From Thermodesulfobacteriota bacterium (lineage in GTDB: Bacteria > Desulfobacterota > Desulfobulbia > Desulfobulbales > JBFMBH01), in the NCBI GenBank assembly GCA_040755095.1, contig JBFMBH010000025.1:1-38102 (forward strand): a stretch of 38,102 nucleotides of DNA, given 5' to 3'. The notes under the pieces are model-generated. The model was not told the origin of the DNA, did no database searches, and saw nothing but the letters and a program-made list of their open reading frames with translations. Numbering within the stretch: the first letter of the stretch is position 1; the number at the start of each line of letters is the position of its first letter. Shown here in pieces: positions 1 through 8,384 of the stretch. The translations under genes were made by a program, and so were the position numbers.

Positions 1-472
1 CATCCGACAGGGTCAGGGCCGTGTGGCAGCTGTTGAGGCAGCCGACCGCGCCGGGTGCTGCGGGAAGACTGGCATCCTGGTCGGAGATGCCGCGCACGTT
101 GTGGCCATAGGCATCGCCCCCCGCCGCCACCCAGTAGAAGTTGCCGCCGGCCAGCGGGCTGGTCGGCGCCACGGCGTTGTAGACAATGGGAATCACCGAA
201 TCCCCCAGGGTGATGGTGCTGGCACTGCCATTGCTGGAATGGCAGCCCACGCAGTCGGTGACCAGAAGCGACGCCTGGGCCGCAGCCGAGACGCCGCCCT
301 GCACCGCCCCCCCGTCCCAGCGAGCGCCGGTGCCGGCGCTCGCCAGGCCGGCGCCGTTCTGGCTGTTGTGCATGGTGTGGCAGTTGCTGCACACCCCGGT
401 CACCTGCGCCTGCACCTGGCTGGCCAGAAGCAGGACCACCCCCCATCCGGACAACAGCATTGGCCATCGCAT
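1..472 (-). CDS. Multiheme c-type cytochrome, partial at left edge
   Basis: Reads leftwards from an ATG at 472 and leaves the window at base 1, so only about 157 N-terminal residues are visible. A GGGGAGGAT ribosome-binding site precedes the start. Residues 1-23 form a Sec signal peptide (hydrophobic run then SQVQAQ). Two canonical heme sites are visible, CSNCH just after the signal and CVGCH, plus a stretched CLNSCH (CX3CH) near the edge. The family is exported multiheme cytochrome c, with heme attached in the periplasm. It lies 101 bp downstream of the giant cytochrome gene on the same strand, so it is probably the third gene of that operon. Total heme number and final location (periplasm, outer membrane or extracellular) cannot be judged from the fragment. 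Confidence 0.85.
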   Translation of the reverse strand, partial: MRWPMLLSGWGVVLLLASQVQAQVTGVCSNCHTMHNSQNGAGLASAGTGARWDGGAVQGGVSAAAQASLLVTDCVGCHSSNGSASTITLGDSVIPIVYNAVAPTSPLAGGNFYWVAAGGDAYGHNVRGISDQDASLPAAPGAVGCLNSCHTALTLSD

Positions 473-573
473 GATTCGATCCTCCCCTGAACCGCTCTCT
501 GCCCCAGTTATTCGTCAAATCGCTCCGCCATCCTGGCGCCACCCGCATCCCTTGCCGCGGCAGCACCGAGCCG

Positions 574-3500
574 CTACGGCGCGCCCTGCACCCCGGTATA
601 GTCTACGGTGCTCTGCCACTGCACCCAGTCGATAAGTCCCTGGAACAGGCTGCCCCCGCCCACGTCGGATCCGATGGCCGTATCCCCGGTCTCGATGTTG
701 ATGACATCGCCCTGGACCAACTGCCGGTCCGCGGTGTTCTGGCTCTGGCTGGCGTTGGTGCAGTTGATGTAACCGCTCCAGGCCTCGCCGGCGCCGTTGC
801 CATCCGTGCCCTGGTCGTCCACAAAGATGTCACCGGGGATGCCGGCAGCCTTGTCGCTGTTCCAGACCGCCCGCACCTGGTACCAGTGATCCGAGACCAG
901 GGGACAGACGAGATAATCGGTCTTGACCGGCTTCCAGGTCTGGCCACCGTGGGCGTCCACCGGCCGCACCCAGAAGGCGAAGGAGTACTGCCCGGCCGGC
1001 GCCTCGTATTCGGCCCAGGAGTTGTTCCGCCAGGCGGACAGCTGCCAGTTGCCGGTGGTGGTGGTCCGGGAGATGATCCGCTTGATGTAGTTGGCCGTGC
1101 CGCTGGCGCCGGTGGGCTTGACCCGTGCCTCCACGGTGAGAGCCCGGCCGTCCCCGCCCAGGCAGGTGTCGGCATCGGCAAAGATGATGGTGTTGGCCGT
1201 GGTGCCGTCGGCATGGAGGGAGCCGTCGCCGGTGAAGGTGGTGCAGGGGTTGTTGACCGTGCCGGTCAAAAAGCCGCCCGCATCCTGGGCCGTGGCGCTG
1301 CAGGACGGCTCATTGAGCGGGAAGACCGCCGGGTCCGGGCACAAGGAGCCGGAGATGGCCACCGCGGTCGTGTCCACCGCGATGCCCTGGTTCTCGAAAA
1401 TGGCGTTGGCCGCCGCTGCCACGGTGTCCACCCCGATGTCGTCGCTGAGATCCAGGGCGGCGGAAAGGGTCAGGGTGGCGGTGCTGGCACCAGCGGCATG
1501 GCTGACGCCGGTGATGGTGCGGCCGTTGTCCAGATCGGTGTAGACAAAGTCCGCCGGCACCAGGGCCCCGGTCTGACCGGGGCTGGTGTACACCCCCTCC
1601 GAAAAGGCCACGGTGATGGTTGTGGCCGAGGCCACCTTCGCGGAGAGAATCCTGGGCGCCACCGAGGCGTCGATGGGCGCAAAGTAGGTGACGTTCTTGG
1701 TGACGTTCCAGATCTTCACCTCGTCCAGCCGGCCGATGAAGTTGTCGTTGGGGGCCGACCAGTTGAGGCCACCCACCGACAGGGCCGAGGCGCACCACTG
1801 GCCGTTGTAGCAGACCTCAGGGTCCCGGTCGTTGTGGTCGGAGTAGGGGAACATGCTGGTCTCGCCGGTACCTGGCTGGGCATAGCAGGAGTTGACGTTG
1901 GCGTAGCTTGTCGTCACATCCTCGCCATTGACATAGATGCGGATCCGGCCCACCGAGCCGTCAGCCGGATTGCGGTCCGGGCCAGCGGCATCGTAGGTGG
2001 CGGCCACATGGGTCCAGTCGTTCAAGGGAATGGTCACCGAGCTGAAAGCGCCGCGCAGGCCGTTGCAGACCTCGGAATCCCAGCCCGTGGTGGGACCACC
2101 GCCGTCGATACTGGTCAGAAGTCCGACCTTGAGGGAGCCGTCGAGCTGCTTGAGCACCAGGGCGTAGCCGCCGTCCCAGTAGGTGTGCTTGGCCAGGATC
2201 TTGCGCTCGTTGGTGTCCGAGGTGGGGTAGACCCAGGCCTCCAGGGTCATGTTGTTCTTCATCTCGGTATAGACCCAGGTGCCATGATAGCCGGCATCCG
2301 TGGACCAGTACGCGTTCTCGGTGCCGATCTCCACCGGGTCGTCGCTGACCTCGATGGCACGGCCGACCTTGCCGGTGGTGAAGGCGCCGCTCGTCACCCG
2401 CCAGATGCCGTCCAGCTGCCAACCGCCGGAGTCCTGGAGGTTGTCGGAGAAGGCCAGATGGCAGGCCAGGGTCTGGTCCGGCGTCCGGATGCCGCCGGAG
2501 CCGTGGGCGTGGGAAATGCCGTGCAGGGTCGCTCCGGAGGCCTGGTTCATGCGGTCCGAGACGTGGCAGCTGGCGTTGCCGCAGGCCATGCCCGCATGCC
2601 AGTCGCTGTAATAGTAATGGCAGTTGTTGCACATGGTATTCCAGACCGACGTGAAGGTGCCGCCGTTGACATTGGCGCGGCCCAGGGTGCCGGTGCCATG
2701 GCCGGTATGGCAGTCGGTGCAGGAGAGGGTGAAGTTGGCACCGCCGACCCGCTCCAGGTGGGTGTACGGCTCCCGGGAGTAAAGCTGATCCCCCCAGCCG
2801 CGAGGACGTGCCGGCCAGCAGCTCGCCTCGTCCTGGCAATCATCGTTGTCCCAGCCAAAGGCCTTGCCACAGGCAAACCAGTTGGGGCAGGTGCCGTAGC
2901 CGTTGGGCTGATTGGCCGATTCCGTGCCATGGGCATCACCGGTCCAGTTGATACCAAAGGGCGGGCTGCCCGGCTGGCCATGGCAGGTGAGGCAAAAGGT
3001 GGCGTAGTCTGGCAGCTGGTCGCCGGGGAAGGAGTAGCCGCCGTTGGGCACCCGGTAGGTGCCGCTGCCGGCGTAATCGCTCATCTTCTCGCCGGCGGCA
3101 TCCCCCCAGACGTTGGTGATGTCGGTGATCCGGGTCACCGGGCTCTTGTTGTCCGGGGCCTGGGCAAAGGTGCCGGTCACCACATGGACGTTATGGCAGG
3201 AGACGCATTCCAGGGTATAGGTCGCGGCGCCGATGGCATAGGAGGCGCTGCCCACCCCGGGGTGGCCGCCATTGGCATGGCAGTTGGCGCACAGGGTCTC
3301 CTGGTTGGCCTTGGTCATGCCCGCAGCGGTACCCTGGCTACCGCCGTTTGTCACCCCGTGCACCTCGTGGCAGTCGGTGCACAGCTTGCTGCCATGGGCT
3401 GATCCCTCGTAGGCCGCCGAGGTGGTGTAGAACTGGGGATCATGGGTCGCGCTCTGACCCGGGGCATGGCAGTTGTTGCAGTTGGCGTTCTGCTGGTCGT

Positions 3501-4917
3501 TCTCGAAGCCGGCCGCAAGCCGCTTGCCGGCGTTGCCGAAATGGCTGGAGCCGAGATCGTGGCAGGCCGCGCAGCCCTGGCCGGCGGCCGGGTTGCCGGT
3601 GCCGCCGGCGGGCTGGAAGGAGAGCATCCCGTAAGTGCCGGCGGGCTTGCCGTGACCGGTGACGTAGAAGCCAAAGGTCGCTCCGTCGCCCAGCACGTTG
3701 AAGGCATTGTCGCCGCTGCCATCCCCCTTGGTGTTGCCCGGGGTGGCGTCGTGGCAGGAGCCGCAGAAGGATGCCTCCCCTTCCACCACCCGCCAGCTGC
3801 CGGCCGCTCCGGTATTGGAGCCGGGATACGCCCAGTACTGCTTGGCCAGGGCCGCCCCTTCGGCATGGCAGTTGTCACAGACCGTGGTCGCCTCCTTGTT
3901 GGCGGCCCCGTCCCGGAAGCTGGGCAGGTTGTTGGGCGCGTGGCACTCGATGCAGGCCAGGCTGAGCTGGGTGCCGGAGACATGGGTGGTGTGGGAGCGG
4001 ACCGTGCCATGGCAGGCGGTGGCGCTGCCGCAGCCGGAGCCGTCCGCCCCGCCGCCGCCACCGCTGCCGCCATGGGCAAAGCCATCGGTGTGGGCGTGGC
4101 AGTTGACACAGCGCGTGCCTTCCTGGCCACCGCCGATGTTCTCGTGATTCTGCTGGCTGCCCGTGCCGTCGTTCCGGAAATGGGTGGTCTGGGTGTGGCA
4201 GACCTCGCAGACCCCGTCCTGGGCACCGGTGCCGTCGGCAAAGGAATTCGGCCCGGTGGGCCGGAAGAAGCGGACCGTCCGGCTGCCGCTGTTGGGGGTG
4301 CGCAGCGTGCTCTTGATGTAATTGCCGTAAACGATGGCAAAGGGGTCGCCGGCGGTCGCCCGGTCCAGGTCAATCGGCCCGGCCACGGTCAAGGTCTCGC
4401 CCGTGGTATCGATGATCGGGTAGTTGAAGGAGACCTCGGCGGTGTTGGGCACCAGGAGATAGCCGTTGAACTGGTCCTCGGCCCAGCCAGCGCCGGTCAC
4501 AGTCAGGGTGGTGGCATCCACGGCCGAGGAGTTGCCGGACGCGACATAGCTGGCCGCCCCGTAGGTCCGGTACTGCATCTGCTGGTGCACCCAGTGGCAG
4601 GCCCGGCACTCGATGGACCACGTGCCGTAGCGGGTGCTGGTCTCCAGGCTGGAATGCGGCGCCACATGGGGCGCAATGACATTGTTGTGGCAACTCCAGC
4701 ACAGGTTGTTGTAGGCGGTGTCATCGATGTCCTGGGGCTCGTGCAGAACCCAGTCCGGCGGATTCTGGAAGGTCATGTAGTGACACGACAGGCAGCTCAA
4801 CGAGTTGACGCTGGAGTGCGGACTGTCCAGCCCCCGCCGATCCGCCTGCGCCACGCCATGGATCAACAACCCGCCAACAACCAGCCAGCCGATTCCCATC
4901 CTGCCCAGCTTCATCAT
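574..4917 (-). CDS. Giant multiheme cytochrome c with LamG-like C-terminal domains
   Basis: A 1447-residue exported protein. It has a signal peptide (residues 1-25, ending GVAQA) and 16 canonical CxxCH sites between about residues 42 and 766 (for example CLSCH 42-46, CWSCH 73-77, CTDCH 733-737, CNNCH 763-767). Two stretched sites, CGSATACH (CX5CH, 296-303) and CGNASCH (CX4CH, 779-785), bring the possible total to 18 hemes. Stretched-plus-canonical heme pairs are typical of Geobacter-type multiheme proteins. Residues about 820-1075 and 1200-1440 look like two LamG/concanavalin-like jelly-roll domains. The segment between them (about 1088-1190, with VAFSEGVYTSPG) resembles a SwmB/Ig-like module. 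This suggests an electron-transfer body fused to an adhesive or glycan-binding tail. A GGGGAGGCGG ribosome-binding site precedes the ATG. It follows the NHL gene after 53 bp, probably in one operon. The terminal electron partner is unknown. Confidence 0.9.
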   Translation of the reverse strand: MMKLGRMGIGWLVVGGLLIHGVAQADRRGLDSPHSSVNSLSCLSCHYMTFQNPPDWVLHEPQDIDDTAYNNLCWSCHNNVIAPHVAPHSSLETSTRYGTWSIECRACHWVHQQMQYRTYGAASYVASGNSSAVDATTLTVTGAGWAEDQFNGYLLVPNTAEVSFNYPIIDTTGETLTVAGPIDLDRATAGDPFAIVYGNYIKSTLRTPNSGSRTVRFFRPTGPNSFADGTGAQDGVCEVCHTQTTHFRNDGTGSQQNHENIGGGQEGTRCVNCHAHTDGFAHGGSGGGGGADGSGCGSATACHGTVRSHTTHVSGTQLSLACIECHAPNNLPSFRDGAANKEATTVCDNCHAEGAALAKQYWAYPGSNTGAAGSWRVVEGEASFCGSCHDATPGNTKGDGSGDNAFNVLGDGATFGFYVTGHGKPAGTYGMLSFQPAGGTGNPAAGQGCAACHDLGSSHFGNAGKRLAAGFENDQQNANCNNCHAPGQSATHDPQFYTTSAAYEGSAHGSKLCTDCHEVHGVTNGGSQGTAAGMTKANQETLCANCHANGGHPGVGSASYAIGAATYTLECVSCHNVHVVTGTFAQAPDNKSPVTRITDITNVWGDAAGEKMSDYAGSGTYRVPNGGYSFPGDQLPDYATFCLTCHGQPGSPPFGINWTGDAHGTESANQPNGYGTCPNWFACGKAFGWDNDDCQDEASCWPARPRGWGDQLYSREPYTHLERVGGANFTLSCTDCHTGHGTGTLGRANVNGGTFTSVWNTMCNNCHYYYSDWHAGMACGNASCHVSDRMNQASGATLHGISHAHGSGGIRTPDQTLACHLAFSDNLQDSGGWQLDGIWRVTSGAFTTGKVGRAIEVSDDPVEIGTENAYWSTDAGYHGTWVYTEMKNNMTLEAWVYPTSDTNERKILAKHTYWDGGYALVLKQLDGSLKVGLLTSIDGGGPTTGWDSEVCNGLRGAFSSVTIPLNDWTHVAATYDAAGPDRNPADGSVGRIRIYVNGEDVTTSYANVNSCYAQPGTGETSMFPYSDHNDRDPEVCYNGQWCASALSVGGLNWSAPNDNFIGRLDEVKIWNVTKNVTYFAPIDASVAPRILSAKVASATTITVAFSEGVYTSPGQTGALVPADFVYTDLDNGRTITGVSHAAGASTATLTLSAALDLSDDIGVDTVAAAANAIFENQGIAVDTTAVAISGSLCPDPAVFPLNEPSCSATAQDAGGFLTGTVNNPCTTFTGDGSLHADGTTANTIIFADADTCLGGDGRALTVEARVKPTGASGTANYIKRIISRTTTTGNWQLSAWRNNSWAEYEAPAGQYSFAFWVRPVDAHGGQTWKPVKTDYLVCPLVSDHWYQVRAVWNSDKAAGIPGDIFVDDQGTDGNGAGEAWSGYINCTNASQSQNTADRQLVQGDVINIETGDTAIGSDVGGGSLFQGLIDWVQWQSTVDYTGVQGAP

Positions 4918-4970
4918 CCGCCTCCCCGTGCAAACCCCGGCCAGCGATTCGACCTGGTTTCCCTAATCCT

Positions 4971-7814
4971 TCAGTCGGCCTGTCCCGATACCTGCACCTG
5001 CACGCTGTCCTGCCGCCAGGCGCTGTCCAGCCGGCCATTGCGGCTCGTGTCGAGCAGGAAGAAGAACGTGTAGGCCCCGGCCGGCAGTCCCGTGGCATCC
5101 AGGACCGGCACCTGGGACGGCACGTCCACCAGGGGACCCTGCCAGCTCACCTCGGGCCGCTGGGTCCAGCGCTGCCGCCGCAGATCCAAGAAGAACAGCC
5201 GGTTGAAGGCATACAGGGCCACAAACCAGTCACCGTCCTGGCCAGCCAGGGTACCAGCATGGAGGCCCAGACTCACCACCAGCCGCTCGCCCGGCGCCAG
5301 GGCGACCGGACCGTCCAGGCCGTTGGCCTTGAGGTCGGGCAGCGGCACCTCCTGGGGCTCGCGAGCAGGCAGGGCCACGTCATCCAGCCAGGCGGTCCCC
5401 GGGGAGCCTGCGGCCGGAAAATACTCCCAGCGCACGACATGGGGACCCGGGCTGAGCGGTTGGCGGGCCATCTGCCAACCGTCCGTCCCGATCCAGGAGG
5501 TCTGGGCCGCCCCGTCCACAAAGAGCACCAGCTCACCACCGGCGACCTTCAGCCAGAAGGTCAGCTCCCCGGCGGCTCTCACCTGCAACGGCAGCTCCAG
5601 ATAGCCGGCCTCGGTGGGCGCCAGCGTGGCGGGCGCCATGACCGCGAAGCGGCCAGCGTGGGATTCCTCTGCCGCGACGATCCAGCCCTGGGAGGCGGTG
5701 CGCCAGGGCAGCCTGGTGAGGTCGCCGGTCTCGAAGCCTTCGAAGTCCGCCGCCGGCAGGAAAGTGGCGGTCACGGTGCGGGCCTCCTCCATCGTCACCG
5801 CGCACAACGGACCCGAGCCGGCGCAGGCCCCTTCCCAGCCCCGGAAGGCCATGTCCGGGCCAGGAGTGGCGACGAGCTGCACGCGGCTCCCGGCCGCAAA
5901 ATCGCCACCACAATCGGCAGGGCATTGGATGCCACCGGGCTCGCTGGCAACCTCTCCGGTGCCGGCCACGCTGACCGCCAGCCCGTACCAGCGGGTGGGC
6001 AGCCGGAAGAGCGCTTCGATGCTGTGGCTGGCGCTCACCTCGGAGAAGCGGAAAGCGGTACGGGGACCCACCGAGGCGCCGTCCACCAGCACGTCGGCCA
6101 CCTCGTAGCCCTGGGACGGCAGGATCCGAAACTCCTGGGCCGCACCGCCAGCCACGGTGACCGTCCCCGAGGGCGCGATGGCGCCATAGCTGCCAGCGGT
6201 GGCGGTGATGGTGTAGGCGGCCTCGGGACCGAAGCGGGCGACCAGCTGGTGGCCCGCCTGCACCCCCCGGAAGGTATAGGTGGAGACCGCTCCCACGGAC
6301 CGGCCATCCGCCAGCACGTCGACAATCCGGAAACCGGGGGCCGGGGTGATGGCAAAGAACTGGTCGGCGCCCGCGGCCACCGTCACGGTGCCCGCGGGCG
6401 CGATCAGTCCCCCCTCCCCGGCGATGCCGGTAACCGGATACGTGGCAGCGGAGAACTGCACCGCCAGCTCGTGATCGGCCTGCACATTGGCCAAGGTGAA
6501 CGAGCCACCGGCGCCCAGGGCCACCGGCGTGCCGTCCACGGTCAGCGTGGTGACCCGGAAGCCCGCTTCGGGGCTGATGGACAGAACGAGGTCGGCACCA
6601 TGCTCCACGGCTGTGTCTCCGGCCGGGAAGACCGTGCCGTGCTCGCCAGCCACGGTCGCCACGGTGTGGCGCCGCCGGTCGAACTGCGCCTCGATGCTGT
6701 GCGCGGCGACAATGTTGCGGAAGGTGTAGCTCGGCACCGCCCCCACAGAGGCGCCGTCCACCAGCAGGTCGACCAGGGCATAGCCGTCCGCGGGAGCGGC
6801 CGTGAAGGTGACCTCGCTGCCCTGGGCCACGGTCAGAGCGCCGGCCGGGGTGATGCTGCCCCCAGGACCGGCGAAGGCGGTCAGCAGATGGTCGATGGGA
6901 AGGCGGAAGATCTCCACCCGGCCGGTATTGAGGGAGGCGACGGCCAGACGGCCGGACTGGGCCCCGATGGCCAGGCCAACCGGCGTGCGGAAGGGGTGCT
7001 CGTTGTCCGTGAGCATTTCGAGGCCCTGACCCGTCCCGTCAAAGACCTGCACCACATTCTGGTAGGCGTCGGCCACATACAGACGGCCCTCGGGATCGAC
7101 GGTCACCCCCACCGGCTTGAGCAGGAGGCCCGGGCCTTCCCCGAACTGGCCGAAGCTCCGCAAGAAGCCGCCTTGGCGGTCAAAGACCTGCACCCGAGCC
7201 GTGGCCATGGTGCCCGTTGGCCAGGACTCCTTGGCCACTTCCTGCTCCGGCAGATCACAGACCACGATCTCGCCGCGCCGGTCGTCCACCGCCAGGGCCG
7301 TGGGATGGTGCAGCTCACCGTCGCCGCTGCCCGGGCTGCCGAAAGACCCAAGCGGCTGGCCCTGAATACTGTAGACCGTGATCGTGTTGGCCGCCGCGTC
7401 CGCGACATAGGCCTGGCCCTGGCCATCGACGCCGATGGCGGCCGGTTGGCCCACCTCGCCATTCCCCTGGCCCAGCTGGTGCGACCAGCGTCCCTCCTGG
7501 TCAAAGACCTCGACGGAGCCCCGGCCGGCGCTGCCGACCAGAAGCTGGCCGTCGCCGGTCACCGCCAGGCTGATGGGTTCGGGCACGCCGGCAACGATCC
7601 TCAGCAGCCGGCCGTCGGTCCCCAGCACCAGCACCCGGTCCCGGGCGGTCTCGGCCACGTACAGCCGCTCGCCCCCATCCAGGGCGACCGCGGCCGGCGC
7701 CTCCACCGCTACGGATGCGGACCAGACATAGCCCGACGCCGCCGCCAGGCTCCACGCCGGCATCCCCAGACAGGCCGCAAACACCGCCAGCCAGGCAGCC
7801 CCTGCTCTCTTCAT
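4971..7814 (-). CDS. Exported NHL-propeller / bacterial-repeat surface protein
   Basis: A 947-residue protein with a signal peptide (1-25, ending SLAAA). Residues about 30-305 are NHL-type beta-propeller repeats, with recurring YVADA/VQVFD motifs. Residues 309-378, 379-454, 455-528 and 531-603 are four copies of a 70-75-aa repeat with the pattern TVTVAxG...AxxGYxVxDVLVDGxSVG...HxIEAxF, like the divergent InlB B-repeat (Flg_new-type) family. A fifth, more distant copy spans 607-685 and carries four cysteines likely to form disulfides. A MAM/LamG-like beta domain (about 690-815) and a C-terminal module (about 820-947) follow. The ATG at 7814 has a GGAGGAAG ribosome-binding site. It appears to lead the operon with the two cytochromes, so a scaffold role near them on the cell surface is plausible but inferred. 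No catalytic residues are recognised. Confidence 0.8.
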   Translation of the reverse strand: MKRAGAAWLAVFAACLGMPAWSLAAASGYVWSASVAVEAPAAVALDGGERLYVAETARDRVLVLGTDGRLLRIVAGVPEPISLAVTGDGQLLVGSAGRGSVEVFDQEGRWSHQLGQGNGEVGQPAAIGVDGQGQAYVADAAANTITVYSIQGQPLGSFGSPGSGDGELHHPTALAVDDRRGEIVVCDLPEQEVAKESWPTGTMATARVQVFDRQGGFLRSFGQFGEGPGLLLKPVGVTVDPEGRLYVADAYQNVVQVFDGTGQGLEMLTDNEHPFRTPVGLAIGAQSGRLAVASLNTGRVEIFRLPIDHLLTAFAGPGGSITPAGALTVAQGSEVTFTAAPADGYALVDLLVDGASVGAVPSYTFRNIVAAHSIEAQFDRRRHTVATVAGEHGTVFPAGDTAVEHGADLVLSISPEAGFRVTTLTVDGTPVALGAGGSFTLANVQADHELAVQFSAATYPVTGIAGEGGLIAPAGTVTVAAGADQFFAITPAPGFRIVDVLADGRSVGAVSTYTFRGVQAGHQLVARFGPEAAYTITATAGSYGAIAPSGTVTVAGGAAQEFRILPSQGYEVADVLVDGASVGPRTAFRFSEVSASHSIEALFRLPTRWYGLAVSVAGTGEVASEPGGIQCPADCGGDFAAGSRVQLVATPGPDMAFRGWEGACAGSGPLCAVTMEEARTVTATFLPAADFEGFETGDLTRLPWRTASQGWIVAAEESHAGRFAVMAPATLAPTEAGYLELPLQVRAAGELTFWLKVAGGELVLFVDGAAQTSWIGTDGWQMARQPLSPGPHVVRWEYFPAAGSPGTAWLDDVALPAREPQEVPLPDLKANGLDGPVALAPGERLVVSLGLHAGTLAGQDGDWFVALYAFNRLFFLDLRRQRWTQRPEVSWQGPLVDVPSQVPVLDATGLPAGAYTFFFLLDTSRNGRLDSAWRQDSVQVQVSGQAD

Positions 7815-8384
7815 CGGTCTTCCTCCACAATAGCCCGCCGAATAAGCCTCATCAGTTCGCCGGCACGGATGCCCAGCGTGCCCGTTCGCCTGACTCGTCC
7901 TGGGATTTCAGGCCAGGCATATTGCCCCTCTTTTGCTCAATTGGGGCCTGTTGTCGTCCACGGTTCTTCAGGCAGGAGGCAGAGCAGACCGATGTTCCGG
8001 GCCGACCGGCGGTGTGATCGCCTCGTGCCGGCACCATGGCGCACGCTTCTGCGCCAACGGCGCCGCTCCCCATCCCCCAGCCTCGAGCCGGCACTCGAAA
8101 GCAGGGGCCCCCGGGGGAGCGATCACCGCAACACCTTGTTATGGCGAGTTGTTACCAGGAAGGGCCGTTTACTGCGGCAGTTGCTGCATCCTTGGAAATC
8201 GACTTCGTTAATTTCCCCTATTGTCAAGATACTGAAAAGTGAAGCCAGCTCTCAAGTGAGATGTTCTCCACCAACAACCCTAGTCCGTGAATCGACTTCA
8301 CAGGATGATGACCGGTCGAACCCTTTGCTTCGGACAGGCGGCCTCACGCGGGGCAACCGGGAGGGCCGTGGCTACAGGATGGCG
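7815..8384. other. Long intergenic region upstream of the surface-protein operon
   Basis: No convincing gene is seen in 570 bases; short open frames here lack ribosome-binding sites and family features. A TTGACA-like -35 on the minus strand (8222-8227) lacks a good -10 at the right distance. The stretch around 8190-8260 is noticeably richer in A and T than its surroundings, as expected of a promoter region for the minus-strand operon. A possible structured element at 8014-8126 is listed separately. Confidence 0.5.
8014..8126. other. Possible structured RNA/DNA element closed by an inverted repeat
   Basis: GTGATCGC (8014-8021) is complementary to GCGATCAC (8119-8126) and could close a 113-base domain. 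Inside it is a 15-base direct repeat, GCCTCGTGCCGGCAC at 8020-8034 and GCCTCGAGCCGGCAC at 8080-8094, differing at one base. A GGCGCA/TGCGCC hairpin lies near 8038-8055. It sits in the leader region of the minus-strand surface operon. I could not match it to a known riboswitch consensus; chance structure in GC-rich DNA is possible. Confidence 0.25.

Noticed and set aside
886-5073. Overlapping plus-strand frames opposite the giant cytochrome
   Set aside because: Low-complexity glycine- and valine-rich sequence, while the opposite strand has 16 CxxCH motifs.
8199-8227. Promoter TTGACA at 8227-8222 (minus) for the surface operon
   Set aside because: No acceptable -10 at 16-18 bases, so it was not listed as a promoter.
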